This document shows, piece by piece, positions 35,229 through 43,729 of a DNA stretch of 64,000 nucleotides (position 1 is the stretch's first letter; every line of letters begins with the position of its first letter). The notes under the pieces are model-generated. The model saw only the letters and a program-made list of their open reading frames with translations. It made no database searches and was not told the origin of the DNA. The DNA comes from Pseudomonas sp. TCU-HL1 (GTDB lineage Bacteria > Pseudomonadota > Gammaproteobacteria > Pseudomonadales > Pseudomonadaceae). The stretch is taken from the NCBI RefSeq assembly GCF_001708505.1, contig NZ_CP015992.1, forward strand, positions 1,550,001-1,614,000. Reading direction: 5' to 3'. A program made the position numbers and the translations under genes.

Positions 35229-36332
35229 TTACTGACCGCTCTTTACCTTGCTCCACACACGGGTGCGGATACGCTCGGTCTTCTTCGGCAGGGGTTCCAG
35301 GGTGAACAGACTGGCCATGGTTTCTGCCGACGGGTAGACGGCCGGGTTGTTGCGCGTCGCCGCGCTGACCAGGGGGGTCGCGCTGCGGTTGCCGTTGGGG
35401 TAGCGCAGGTAGTCGGTAATCGGCGCAACGACTTCCGGGCGCATCAGGTAGTCGATGAAGGCCAGGCCCTGGGTCGGGTGGGGCGCCTGCTTGAGCAGCA
35501 CCAGGGTGTCGAACCACAGCGGCGCGCCTTCCTTCGGCAGGCTGTATTCGATGCGCACGCCGTTGCCAGCCTGCTCAGCGTTGGCCTTGGCGTCCAGCAT
35601 GCCGCCGGCCCAGCCCACCGCCACGCAGATATCGCCGTTGGACAGGTCGGTGATGAACTTGGACGAGTTGAAGTAGGCGATGTGCGGGCGCAGCTTGAGC
35701 AGCAGCGCCTCGGCCTTCTTATAGTCCTCCGGGTTGCTGCTGTTGGGCGGCAGCCCCAGGTACTGCAGGACGATGGGCAGGATCTCCGACGGCGAATCGA
35801 GCAGGGCCACGCCGCACTGGCTGAGCTTGGCCAGGTTTTCTTCCTTGAACAGCAGCTCCCAGGAATCCACCGGGGCCTGCTCGCCGAGCACGGCGCGGAC
35901 CTTGTCGACGTTGTAGCCGATGCCGTTGGTGCCCCACATATAGGGCACGGCATAGCGGTTGCCCGGATCGCTGCTGGCCAGCTTGGCCAGCAGGGCGGGG
36001 TCCATGTGCTTGAGGTTCGGCAGCTTGGCCGGGTTCAGTGGTTCGAGCACGCCGGCCTTGATCAGCGTCGGCAGGCTGAAGTTGCTGGCCACCACCACGT
36101 CGTAACCGCTGCCGCCAGTGAGCAGCTTGCTCTCAAGGACTTCGGCGCTGTCGAAGGTGTCGTAGATGGGCATGATGCCCGTGTCACGCTTGAAGTCTTT
36201 CAGGGTTGTGGGACCGATATAGTCATACCAGTTGTACACATGCACGCTGGGGGTATCTGCTGCGGCGGCTGCTATCCAGGCCGACAGGCAGGCACCAATT
36301 CCGAGGTTGAGATACGAGTGGTGACGACGCAT
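35229..36332 (-). CDS. Polyamine-type ABC substrate-binding protein (PotF/SpuD-like), orphan
   Basis: 367 residues with a signal peptide (cleavage near AAAAADT). Mature start VHVYNWYDYIGP and the ligand-site pattern YDVVVASNFSLPTLIKAGVL are those of PotF/SpuD proteins, which bind putrescine or related amines. No permease or ATPase gene is adjacent, so it must use a distant transporter or act in sensing. It is upstream of the P1 peptidase gene and divergent to a LuxR regulator. Confidence 0.88.
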   Translation of the reverse strand: MRRHHSYLNLGIGACLSAWIAAAAADTPSVHVYNWYDYIGPTTLKDFKRDTGIMPIYDTFDSAEVLESKLLTGGSGYDVVVASNFSLPTLIKAGVLEPLNPAKLPNLKHMDPALLAKLASSDPGNRYAVPYMWGTNGIGYNVDKVRAVLGEQAPVDSWELLFKEENLAKLSQCGVALLDSPSEILPIVLQYLGLPPNSSNPEDYKKAEALLLKLRPHIAYFNSSKFITDLSNGDICVAVGWAGGMLDAKANAEQAGNGVRIEYSLPKEGAPLWFDTLVLLKQAPHPTQGLAFIDYLMRPEVVAPITDYLRYPNGNRSATPLVSAATRNNPAVYPSAETMASLFTLEPLPKKTERIRTRVWSKVKSGQ

Positions 36333-36405
36333 GATGCGGCACTCCTAACCGGCTATAGACCGGTGATGGTCAGGAGGATGCAGAGTATTCGCACGGGCGG
36401 TACTC

Positions 36406-36424
36406 ACCCATTCCCATCATGGGT
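36406..36424. promoter_or_regulatory. Inverted repeat in the binding-protein/LuxR divergent promoter
   Basis: ACCCAT-TCCCATC-ATGGGT, dyad of 6-bp arms located 20 bp before the LuxR start and 74 bp before the binding-protein start. A plausible autoregulatory site for the LuxR protein; not proven. Confidence 0.4.
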
Positions 36425-36443
36425 TACGCGAAAGGGGTAGTGA

Positions 36444-37217
36444 GTGGAAGCCTTGTTGAAAGAGTTGCCCATACACCAGGGCTTGGCGCGGGTGATCGGC
36501 GCCTTGGGCAAGGAGGGATTCTGGCGCTGCCTGGTGGATACCCTGCGTCTGCTTGTGCCGCTGGACAATGCCGTGGTGACCCTGATGCAGCCGGGCCGGG
36601 TGCCACATCTGCTGGCCGACTTCGAGTTCCGCGCCGGGGTGCACGAGCGAGAGGATCTGGCGGACTACTGCGCCGGTATGTACCTGCTCGATCCGTTCTA
36701 CCAGGCCGCCTGCAGCGGCATCGCCGATGGCCTGCACAGCCTCGAGTCGGTGGCGCCCGACCAGTTCCAGCAGAGCGAGTACTACCTCAGTTACTTCCGC
36801 ACGGTGATTGGTAGTGGCGAGCTGCAGTTCATCTGCAACCTCGAAGGTGTCGTGCTCGGTCTGTCGCTGGGGCGCTCCACGGCCTTCGGCCACGACGAAC
36901 AGGGCCGCCTGCTGTGCGTGCGCGACTGGGTGCTGGCTGCCATGTGTCGGCACCTGCAACTCATGCCGCCGGAGGGCCGGGTTGCAGCTGCTGCGGCCGG
37001 CGATCTATTGACCCTGCTGGACCGCTTGGACGCACGCCTGTCCGAACGCGAAATCGAGACTGCTCGACTCATTCTCCAGGGGTTCTCAAGCAAGGCGATC
37101 GCCCAGCGCTTGGGCATTTCCCCGGAAACGGTGAAGGTGCACCGGCGCAACCTCTACCACAAGCTCAACGTCAACGGTCACGCCGAGCTGTTCGCCCTCC
37201 TGCTGCAGCCTCGTTGA
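36444..37217 (+). CDS. LuxR-family transcriptional regulator
   Basis: 257 residues from a GTG with AAAGGGG upstream. The C-terminal LuxR/GerE HTH spans about 195-255 (LSEREIETARLILQGFSSKA, then IAQRLGISPETVKVHRRNLY). The N-terminal about 180 residues lack the autoinducer-binding pattern and a receiver Asp pocket, so it senses something else. Divergent from the PotF-like protein gene, which with the P1 peptidase is its probable target. Confidence 0.88.
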   Translation: MEALLKELPIHQGLARVIGALGKEGFWRCLVDTLRLLVPLDNAVVTLMQPGRVPHLLADFEFRAGVHEREDLADYCAGMYLLDPFYQAACSGIADGLHSLESVAPDQFQQSEYYLSYFRTVIGSGELQFICNLEGVVLGLSLGRSTAFGHDEQGRLLCVRDWVLAAMCRHLQLMPPEGRVAAAAAGDLLTLLDRLDARLSEREIETARLILQGFSSKAIAQRLGISPETVKVHRRNLYHKLNVNGHAELFALLLQPR

Positions 37218-37272
37218 ACGGCCAAATTGCTGCCATGCCAGCCATAACTGGAGGCTGTGCTTAAAGCTCGTT

Positions 37273-37389
37273 TCACGCGGCAAGCAGTCGGCCAAGGAGG
37301 CTCACCAGCCTGACAAGCCGCTGGAAGCCATCGACGTTGCTGCGCGACAGGTGGACTACCGCATCCATCAACGCACCTTCTCTACTCAT
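37273..37389 (-). CDS. 38-residue ORF overlapping the Bro-N gene end
   Basis: Starts at the ATG at 37389, overlapping the Bro-N stop by the ATGA arrangement, which favours translational coupling. The product starts MSREGALMDAVVHL and ends LVRLVSLLGRLLAA, a short amphipathic helix-like tail. No family recognised. It could be chance, but the exact overlap and the position are suggestive. Confidence 0.4.
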   Translation of the reverse strand: MSREGALMDAVVHLSRSNVDGFQRLVRLVSLLGRLLAA

Positions 37390-37853
37390 GCCGACACCGC
37401 CGCGCCATCCACCATGAAGGCCGGCAAATCCCGCCAGGCCACCCACAGCTCCCGCTGCCAACGCACCACACCAATCTGCCGGTCAGCCCAGTGGATAAAG
37501 GCCCGTCGCGGTGCGGCACCTGGATCACGGTGATAGTCATGCAGCGTCGGCACCAGCACCTCGCTCAGCCAGCGGCTGATCTCGGCGTAGTCCGGCCGGG
37601 CGAAGCGAAACAGCGCCTTGTAGGCCCCGGCATCGCTGATGGCGTCGACTTCTTCATGAAAGCCGCTGGTGTTCGCCAGCAAGACGGTGCGCTTTTCAAA
37701 ACGCTCCAGGGCATGGAGCAAACGGCGGGCATTGCGGACACCCATCAACCGGGCGAAGTCATGGGCGACGAACCAGGGTTGGTGGTCGATCATCAGGGCG
37801 CGCAGGCGGTGGGCGTGGTGGTGGAAAACGATGGGGGTGTATGCGTCGTGCAT
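37386..37853 (-). CDS. Bro-N domain protein, phage antirepressor-like
   Basis: 155 residues from the ATG at 37853 (GGAG upstream; the longer frame to 37982 runs into structured non-coding DNA). Bro-N features: PIVFHHHAHRLRALMIDHQP, then WFVAHDFARLMGVRNARRLL, and a later SDAGAYKALFRFARPDYAEI. Such domains bind DNA in phage and baculovirus regulators. There is no C-terminal ANT or KilA-C domain and no other phage gene nearby, so it is an isolated, probably domesticated antirepressor. The roughly 210 bp upstream contain five perfect hairpins. Confidence 0.8.
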   Translation of the reverse strand: MHDAYTPIVFHHHAHRLRALMIDHQPWFVAHDFARLMGVRNARRLLHALERFEKRTVLLANTSGFHEEVDAISDAGAYKALFRFARPDYAEISRWLSEVLVPTLHDYHRDPGAAPRRAFIHWADRQIGVVRWQRELWVAWRDLPAFMVDGAAVSA

Positions 37854-37908
37854 GGTGGATCTCCAGTGTTTGGAAAGAGTCCGCCACCATTCGCTGTCAT
37901 CGAAGGGC

Positions 37909-38119
37909 GGCAGATCGCGCAGGGTTGACAGACCGGACACTGGAGCCGGCAGACCCGAGGGTCTCCCCACGCGATCTGCCATAGAGCAGTGCAGTTAGAA
38001 AACTGCATGCGAGCAAAGGCCTGCAAAAAACGTCCGCCGCTTTTCGCATGCACCGTGCGGCGCAATCGCGCCAGTGTTTCAGGCTGTCAAACCCGGCCAC
38101 GGGATTGACCGTGGCCGGG
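37909..38119. other. Densely structured non-coding element upstream of the Bro-N gene
   Basis: Perfect inverted repeats in order: GGCAGATCGCG (37909) with CGCGATCTGCC (37970), enclosing AGACCC-GA-GGGTCT (37951-37964); TGCAGTT-AGAA-AACTGCA (37990-38007); GCATGCG (38005) with CGCATGC (38045); GGCGC-AATC-GCGCC (38059-38072); CCCGGCCACGG-GATTGA-CCGTGGCCGGG (38092-38119). This density is unlike the REP-type repeats elsewhere. It may be a leader RNA of the Bro-N transcript, an independent RNA or an operator array. Confidence 0.55.
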
Positions 38120-38174
38120 GGAGGATAGGGATAGAGCAGGGGGAGGGCGAGGGGCTTGGAGAGGGCCGCATCAA

Positions 38175-38462
38175 CTAGGAGCTTTGGCGGAATAACCTCG
38201 ATGCCATGCGTTTAGAACGTCTCCCTTGGGGCAGGTGGCGCCCGTTCTTGAAGACCTGGACCCGGCTTCCTTCTGAGGTGTAAACCACCATACCTCCAGC
38301 CAGATATTCGACATCCAGGGTCGCAGGTACATCGTCTCCTTCCACGAGAATCTTCACCGTGGCATGACTTTCAATCCAGAACTCGCTGGAAATCGGCTCG
38401 ATTACCAGCAGCAACCGCTTGGGAGCCCCATTGATGAAGCGGAATTCTTGGCTGTTATTCAT
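38175..38462 (-). CDS. Hypothetical 95-residue protein
   Basis: Begins MNNSQEFRFINGAPKRLLLV and has a predicted beta-rich centre (TVKILVEGDDVPATLDVEYL) and a very basic tail (RRSKRMASRLFRQ). No family recognised. It lies 52 bp after the MFS gene on the same strand and is probably the last gene of the 38-47 kb operon. Weak ribosome-binding site. Confidence 0.55.
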   Translation of the reverse strand: MNNSQEFRFINGAPKRLLLVIEPISSEFWIESHATVKILVEGDDVPATLDVEYLAGGMVVYTSEGSRVQVFKNGRHLPQGRRSKRMASRLFRQSS

Positions 38463-38514
38463 TTCATCGCCTATGTGCTCCGACTGGCGCGAAGCGTTAC
38501 TGCAAGAGATTCGA

Positions 38515-39693
38515 TCAAGTCTTCACCCGGACCCGCCTGCCGGTCTCGAAACAGAGCAATCCACCCAATGCTGAAAGCCCCATCAAGACAAGGAACATGC
38601 TGGCGGGTACGGCATAGGTCAGGAGGTACCCGCATAGAATGGGGCTGAGGGCTCCGCCAAGGGCGGCCAGGTTCTGGGCGCCGTAATAGCTGCCACGCAG
38701 GTGCTCTGGCGCGATGGTGTCGATGAACAAGTACTCACCGGGCAGCACGATCATTTCCCCAAGCGTGAACACGAACATCGCCAGGCACCAACTGACCATG
38801 TTCTCGGCGTACATGAAGCCCAGCAGGCCACTGATGAACAGCGCCGAGCCGATGCCCATCCAGAACGCCAGGTGTTCTCGTTTGAGCAGGCGACCGAACT
38901 GGTACTGCAAAACGATCACCGTGATCGCGTTACAGGCCAGTACCGCGGAGAGAATCTTCATGGCCTCGTCGGACGGATAGCCAACCAGCAGGTACTGCGA
39001 CAGGTAGATGGTGAAACGGCCATGGACCACGGCATTGAGCAGGCTGCCCAGGGTGAAGAGGATCAGGGTGCGGTCGTTTCTGAGCGTGGCCAGTGCAGCC
39101 AGGAAGGTGGGTGGCTGGTTCTGAGTGGCCGTCTCCGAACGCCGGCTGGGCGGCACGACGCTCATCAGGAAAATACTCAGAAAGGCGATGGCGCTGGCGG
39201 TCCAGAAGGGCGCCATGGGTTGAGCGCCGGCGAGGACTACGCCAAGCATCGGACCGGTGGCGTATCCGATGTTGGTCAAGGTGTAGCGGAGGGAGAAGGC
39301 TTTCGCCCGCTGCTCGATGGGCAGGTTCTCGCTGAGGATGGCCTTGGAACCAATGACGAACAGTGCTGCGGCCGATTCGGTGATGACCAGGGTCAGCGTT
39401 GCCAGATACAGGTTGCTGGCAAAGGTCAGCAAGAGGAACCCGATTGAGCTGGAAAGCATCGCCAGGATAAGCAGCCGGCGTTTCTCGAAACGGTCCACGA
39501 CGTAGCCGCCATACAGGCCAAGCAATGTACCGGTGAAGGCGGCAATCCCCACCAGTAGCCCAACGTCTTTCTGATCAAGCCCAAGTCGGGTGCTCAGGAA
39601 AAGTGCCAGCAACGGGCTGGTAATGGCCCGGCTGATCACGATCGTCAGCGAGCACACCATCAGGCGGCGAATAACAAGCGAGTAAGTAGTCAC
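38515..39693 (-). CDS. Major facilitator superfamily transporter
   Basis: 392 residues from a GTG at 39693 (AGGA upstream); the upstream extension overlaps the PrpD-like gene and lacks hydrophobic character. Twelve predicted helices and the MFS loop motif GGYVVDRFEKRRLLILAM between helices 2 and 3. Drug-efflux-like family; substrate unknown. It follows the MmgE/PrpD gene and could export a toxic or surplus pathway product. Confidence 0.85.
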   Translation of the reverse strand: MTTYSLVIRRLMVCSLTIVISRAITSPLLALFLSTRLGLDQKDVGLLVGIAAFTGTLLGLYGGYVVDRFEKRRLLILAMLSSSIGFLLLTFASNLYLATLTLVITESAAALFVIGSKAILSENLPIEQRAKAFSLRYTLTNIGYATGPMLGVVLAGAQPMAPFWTASAIAFLSIFLMSVVPPSRRSETATQNQPPTFLAALATLRNDRTLILFTLGSLLNAVVHGRFTIYLSQYLLVGYPSDEAMKILSAVLACNAITVIVLQYQFGRLLKREHLAFWMGIGSALFISGLLGFMYAENMVSWCLAMFVFTLGEMIVLPGEYLFIDTIAPEHLRGSYYGAQNLAALGGALSPILCGYLLTYAVPASMFLVLMGLSALGGLLCFETGRRVRVKT

Positions 39694-39763
39694 AGAGATC
39701 CTGTCTGTCCCGGATGTCCTGCGGTCACGCAGTGGGAGCGTCAATTCGATGCAGGCCGCTGCG

Positions 39764-41125
39764 CTATGCGGCCGAGAGCATCTCGGCAAGCTGCTCGGTA
39801 GAAGGCACGTCTTCCAGTTTCAGGAGAAGGTTGGCCAACTGCTTGACCCTGGGTGGCGGGAGCACGCGGACGGCCAGGCTGTAGAACTTGTCCAGCAGAG
39901 CCTCGTCGCTGATGGGGTTGCCCGGTGCACCAAGCGCCACTTCAACGCACAGACTGGCCTCGCGACCGTCGCACGTACGCAGGGTGACGATAGGTTCACC
40001 GTCTTCGGACAGTGTCGGGTTCATGCCAAGGTGGATGCGTTCGAACCAGGAAATGATCGCCGGGTTCTTTCGGCACTTGTCCTCGTAAGCGTCCAGTCCG
40101 GCGTGGCCATAGGTGAGCCTGGCCGCCAGCGCATAGGGCAGGCTCATCTGCGCCGAGGCCAGCGTCTCGATGCGGGTATGGCCACACATGTCCTTGAGGA
40201 ACTCGCACATTTCCACGCGGATTTCGGCGACCTGATCCGGCGTGATGTCCAGCTTTTCCATCAACAACCCGACGGCATCGATTGCGGCGTGGGTGCCCCG
40301 GCACGAGGCATAGGGTTTGATGGAACAGCGCGCCAGCTTCCAGATCGTGCCCAGGGTTTCGTCCAGGGCTTGCGGCTCGGCATCATCGCCGGCCAGGGTT
40401 TTCAGGAAGCCGCCCCAGACATCGTCGAACAGGTGGGTCGGTCCGGTAATCCCTTGCTGAGCCAGCATGACCGCGAGCAAACCGCCTTCTGCCGCACGGC
40501 CGGTATGCAGCTTCTTGGTCTGGGAACCGTCGTGGATGAACGCCCAGAGGCCACCACTGAAGCTGCCGGCAATGCCCAGCGCGGAGAGGGTCTTCGCCTG
40601 GTCCAGTCCGAATACGCGCGCGCAAGCCGCCGCTGCGCCGAAGACACCGCAGGTGGCGGTGGAGTGCCAGCCTGCACCGTTGTGCGCGGAGTAGCTGCCG
40701 CAGGCTTCGAGCACGCGTCGACCGACTTCGTAACCGATGACCACGGCCACCAGCAGCTCCTTGCCGGAGATCACCTTGTCGCTGGTCTGGAGGGCTGCCA
40801 TCACGGCGGGCAACACGACTGCGCCGGAATGGTCGCAGCCGCCGGCATCGTCCAATTCCAGGGCATGCGCCGCAATGCCATTCAGCAGGGCGGCATTGCG
40901 CGGACTGGCGCGATGATGGGTGCCCCATAGCACGGTATTGCCCGGCGCCTCGTGCTGTACGCAAAGCTGGTAGGAGGCTTTGAAAATGTCACTATCGGCG
41001 CCCGCCAGGGTCGCTCCGAAGGTGTCCAGGATATGCCGTTTGGCTTTCTCCACCAGGGACGGAGGCAGGTCTTCGTAACGGGTTTCGACCACGAAGCGGA
41101 CCAGTTTCTGGAAGCGTTCAGTCAC
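39764..41125 (-). CDS. MmgE/PrpD family protein
   Basis: 453 residues of the MmgE/PrpD fold (KRHILDTFGATLAGADSDIF, GIAAHALELDDAGGCDHSGA, GWHSTATCGVFGAAAACARV). Characterised members are 2-methylcitrate dehydratase, cis-aconitate decarboxylase and iminodisuccinate epimerase. The propionate genes prpB and prpC are absent, so methylcitrate is unlikely. Beside an argininosuccinate-lyase-like gene and an amino-acid importer, an epimerase or dehydratase role for an aminodicarboxylate is my preferred guess. It overlaps the deacetylase gene by 4 bp. Confidence 0.85.
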   Translation of the reverse strand: MTERFQKLVRFVVETRYEDLPPSLVEKAKRHILDTFGATLAGADSDIFKASYQLCVQHEAPGNTVLWGTHHRASPRNAALLNGIAAHALELDDAGGCDHSGAVVLPAVMAALQTSDKVISGKELLVAVVIGYEVGRRVLEACGSYSAHNGAGWHSTATCGVFGAAAACARVFGLDQAKTLSALGIAGSFSGGLWAFIHDGSQTKKLHTGRAAEGGLLAVMLAQQGITGPTHLFDDVWGGFLKTLAGDDAEPQALDETLGTIWKLARCSIKPYASCRGTHAAIDAVGLLMEKLDITPDQVAEIRVEMCEFLKDMCGHTRIETLASAQMSLPYALAARLTYGHAGLDAYEDKCRKNPAIISWFERIHLGMNPTLSEDGEPIVTLRTCDGREASLCVEVALGAPGNPISDEALLDKFYSLAVRVLPPPRVKQLANLLLKLEDVPSTEQLAEMLSAA

Positions 41126-42021
41126 AGTTGATGCTCCGTGGTATGGCGTGCGTACACAGCGGCAGGATGGTCATCGGGCAGCGCGGGGCCGGATTGCGCC
41201 CACCACTGCGCTACGTCTTCGGCAGTGGTGAACCAGACGTCGGGATGCTGTTGGATGCCTTCCAGCAGCTCGCGCAAGAGTCCGATACGACCGGGGGTGC
41301 CAATGATCTCGGGGTGCAGGCGCAACACGTAGCAGAGGCCGTAGCGGTGAAACCCGGCGAAGTCCATCTGCATGTTCTTCAGGGTATGGCTGTAGGAGGC
41401 GATTCGCGATTGAGCCGGCGGCACGGCTGGGCTGAGGTTGAACGCGAAGTAGGGCTCGTCCTCCAGCTCGTAATGCAGGGGTAATTCAATCAATGGCGTG
41501 CTGCCCGGAACCGGTTGCTGGTGCGCAAAGGGCAGATCATCCCCGCGCAGGGACGACGACCAGAGAATGCCTTGGCGGCGCATGGCCTCGGGGAAGCCCG
41601 GTGCCCAGTTGCCGGCGGGAAGGCGGAAACCGCGTGGCTTATGGCCGGTGAGGCTGGTCAGGACGTTGCAGCCACGCTCCAGCTCGGCTTCCTGTTCGGC
41701 GAGGCTGAGCAGGTCGTAGTCCTGGTGGCGGTAGCCGGCACAGGCGATCTCGTGTCCCGCCTTGAGAATCGCCTCGATCTGCTCCGGGTTCTCCTCGGCG
41801 ACCATGCCGGGAATGCACCAGGAACTGCGCACCTGCAGGTCAGACAGGGTATCCAGCAGGCGGGCCACGCCGCGAGTGGTGCCATAGCGCCAGACGGACA
41901 ATGTCTTGTCGCGGCCGGCTACCGCAGGTGCCTGGGTGAGAATGCCGTGAATGTCGTTGTAGTCGACGGTTACTACCACCGCGCAACGATAAGGCGCGGG
42001 CCAGATTGGCAGGTCAGTCAT
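41122..42021 (-). CDS. Polysaccharide deacetylase-like protein 1 (metal site degenerate)
   Basis: 299 residues from the ATG at 42021, placed seven bases after AAGGAG; an ATG two codons earlier touches that site. NodB/CE4 fold of the PuuE-like branch (VVTVDYNDIHG, HEIACAGYRHQDYD, GFRLPAGNWAPGF). Compared with its neighbour, the metal Asp is replaced (DYND versus DVDG) and the first His of HxxxH is Ala (AGYRH versus HGYKH). It may be catalytically altered or a partner subunit. PuuE-type relatives open allantoin, so an amide or ureide substrate is as likely as a sugar. Confidence 0.82.
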   Translation of the reverse strand: MTDLPIWPAPYRCAVVVTVDYNDIHGILTQAPAVAGRDKTLSVWRYGTTRGVARLLDTLSDLQVRSSWCIPGMVAEENPEQIEAILKAGHEIACAGYRHQDYDLLSLAEQEAELERGCNVLTSLTGHKPRGFRLPAGNWAPGFPEAMRRQGILWSSSLRGDDLPFAHQQPVPGSTPLIELPLHYELEDEPYFAFNLSPAVPPAQSRIASYSHTLKNMQMDFAGFHRYGLCYVLRLHPEIIGTPGRIGLLRELLEGIQQHPDVWFTTAEDVAQWWAQSGPALPDDHPAAVYARHTTEHQL

Positions 42022-42862
42022 TGCCATGCTCCTTCAGCGTCCATTGCGCCACATCGCGGCAGGTGGCGAACCACACATCGTCACGTTGGCGCATGTGTTC
42101 GAAGAGGCGCTCCAACAGCAGGAGCCGGCCGGGTTTGCCGGTGATCTTCGGGTGGAACAGCGTGGTCAGGCACAGCCCTTCGTCCATGGCGCCGTCGAAC
42201 TCGCGGCACCAGTTATCGAGGGTCAGTTCATAGCTGGCCGTGCGGTCCAGCCCGGAAGGGAAGTTCGGCCCCTTGGTGTACGCCAGGGAGGCATAGTCAT
42301 CGAGCTCCCAGTGGCCCGGGATTTCCACCAGCGGCTTGGCGTGACCGGCGACGTTGACCAGGTAGGGACGATCATCGCCGCGCATGCTGCTGGAGTAGAT
42401 CACGCCCGCGTCCAGGAGCATGCCAGGGGTGTGGGTGTGCCAATCTCCGGAGGGGGTGCGGAATCCCACTGCGCGGATACCTAGAACGTTCCAGAAGACT
42501 TCCCGGCACTTCTCCATCACCTGGCGCTGCTCTTGTAGCTCCAGTGCATAGAAGGATTCGTGCTTGTAGCCGTGATAAGCCACTTCATGTCCCCGCTCGA
42601 CAATCGCCTGGCACTGCTTGGGCCAGTTCTCCACCACCCAAGCGGGGATGAAGAAGGTTGCCGGAATGCGGGCAGCATCGAGCAGATCGAGGATGCGTGG
42701 CAGGGCGCGATAAGGGTCGTAAGCGCCGAAGCCGAAATACTCGGGCTTGTGCCAGATCGATCCGTTGAGCATCGCATCGCCCGTCGGACCGTCGACATCG
42801 AAGGCCAAGGCCATGCAGGCCCGGCTTTTGCCGGGCCAGTTGGGCGTGGTCGAGGGGGACAT
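42014..42862 (-). CDS. Polysaccharide deacetylase family protein 2 (intact metal site)
   Basis: 282 residues, NodB/CE4 fold. Catalytic motifs are kept: LAFDVDGPTGD (base and metal Asp), YHGYKHES (HxxxH), VGFRTPSGDWHTH (third motif) and TLFHPKITGKPGR. No signal peptide, so it works in the cytoplasm, which argues against peptidoglycan. It overlaps deacetylase-like protein 1 by 8 bp, implying a coupled pair, and follows the binding-protein gene by 15 bp. Confidence 0.85.
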   Translation of the reverse strand: MSPSTTPNWPGKSRACMALAFDVDGPTGDAMLNGSIWHKPEYFGFGAYDPYRALPRILDLLDAARIPATFFIPAWVVENWPKQCQAIVERGHEVAYHGYKHESFYALELQEQRQVMEKCREVFWNVLGIRAVGFRTPSGDWHTHTPGMLLDAGVIYSSSMRGDDRPYLVNVAGHAKPLVEIPGHWELDDYASLAYTKGPNFPSGLDRTASYELTLDNWCREFDGAMDEGLCLTTLFHPKITGKPGRLLLLERLFEHMRQRDDVWFATCRDVAQWTLKEHGND

Positions 42863-42877
42863 GAGTGCGCTCCGAGG

Positions 42878-43696
42878 TTATTTGCCGTTGATGGTCACGC
42901 GCTCGATCGCGCCTTCCTCAAGCTCCCATTTCTTCAGGATCGTCTGATAGCTGCCATCGGCGATCATGCTTTGCAGCGCATCGGCCACGGCCTTGGCCAG
43001 TTCGGGGTTGGTGTTGCTGACGCCGAGCCCGGTAAGTTGGCGGGAGATGGCATTGCCCAGCGGTTTGAAGGTGTTCTGCTCCAGGGACATGATGTAGGGC
43101 ACGGTTTCACTGCCCTGCATGGCGGCATCCAGGCGGCGCTGGCGAAGCTGGGCGCGGGCATCCGCGCTGCCTTCCGCGCCGACCACGATAACCGCCGGCT
43201 TGCCCGCAGCTTCGCAGTTGGCCTTGCTCCAGGCTGCGATCTCGGCAGGGAAGGTGGTGCGGCGGCTGGTCCCCACTTTCTTGCCGCAGAGGTCGGTCAT
43301 TTCATTGAGGTCGTCGCGGCTCTGCAGGGTGTAGAACTGCGGGCCGCTGGTGAAGTAGTCGACGAAGGTCACCGACTTCTGCCGCTCCTCCGTATCGGTC
43401 ATGCCGGACAGGATGATGTCCACACGCTTGGTGGTCAGCGCGCTGACCATCTGCTCGAAGGCGGTTTCCTGCCATTTGATCTTCACGCCAAGGCGCTCGG
43501 CCAGAGCATTGCCGAGGTCATAGTCGACGCCGGTCAGCTCGTTGGTAGCGGGGTCCTTGAAGTCCATGGGCGGGTAGTTGGGCATGATCGCCGCAACGAT
43601 TTCGCCTTTTTCCTTGATGGCTGCCGGGAGTTCAGCGGATGCCTGCGCGGAAACGGCAAGGCCCATCAGTACGGAGGAGAGGATCAGTTTTTTCAT
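42878..43696 (-). CDS. Amino-acid-type ABC transporter substrate-binding protein
   Basis: 272 residues with a signal peptide (MKKLILSSVLMGLAVSAQAS). SBP family 3: IMPNYPPMDFKDP, LTGVDYDLGNALAERLGVKI, then MVSALTTKRVDIILSGMTDT. The ligand site contains the usual Arg and Asp for the alpha-amino-acid group. It belongs to the importer formed with the ATPase at 43730-44494 and the permease at 44521-45399; the ligand is probably an amino-acid-like compound broken down by the operon's enzymes. Confidence 0.9.
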   Translation of the reverse strand: MKKLILSSVLMGLAVSAQASAELPAAIKEKGEIVAAIMPNYPPMDFKDPATNELTGVDYDLGNALAERLGVKIKWQETAFEQMVSALTTKRVDIILSGMTDTEERQKSVTFVDYFTSGPQFYTLQSRDDLNEMTDLCGKKVGTSRRTTFPAEIAAWSKANCEAAGKPAVIVVGAEGSADARAQLRQRRLDAAMQGSETVPYIMSLEQNTFKPLGNAISRQLTGLGVSNTNPELAKAVADALQSMIADGSYQTILKKWELEEGAIERVTINGK

Positions 43697-43729
43697 GTAA
43701 GTTCGTTCTCTTGGGATTGTTATTGGCGA

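Noticed and set aside
33307..36440. Long plus-strand frames across the repeat-rich spacer and the peptidase/binding-protein genes
   Set aside because: Their translations come from repeats and antisense of real genes; no domain can be recognised.
37386..38119. A prophage remnant around the Bro-N gene
   Set aside because: No integrase, capsid, lysis or other phage gene, and no att-like repeats were seen in the flanks.
39764..41125. 2-methylcitrate dehydratase PrpD of the methylcitrate cycle
   Set aside because: No prpB, prpC or acnD nearby; the setting is an amino-acid importer plus C-N lyase.
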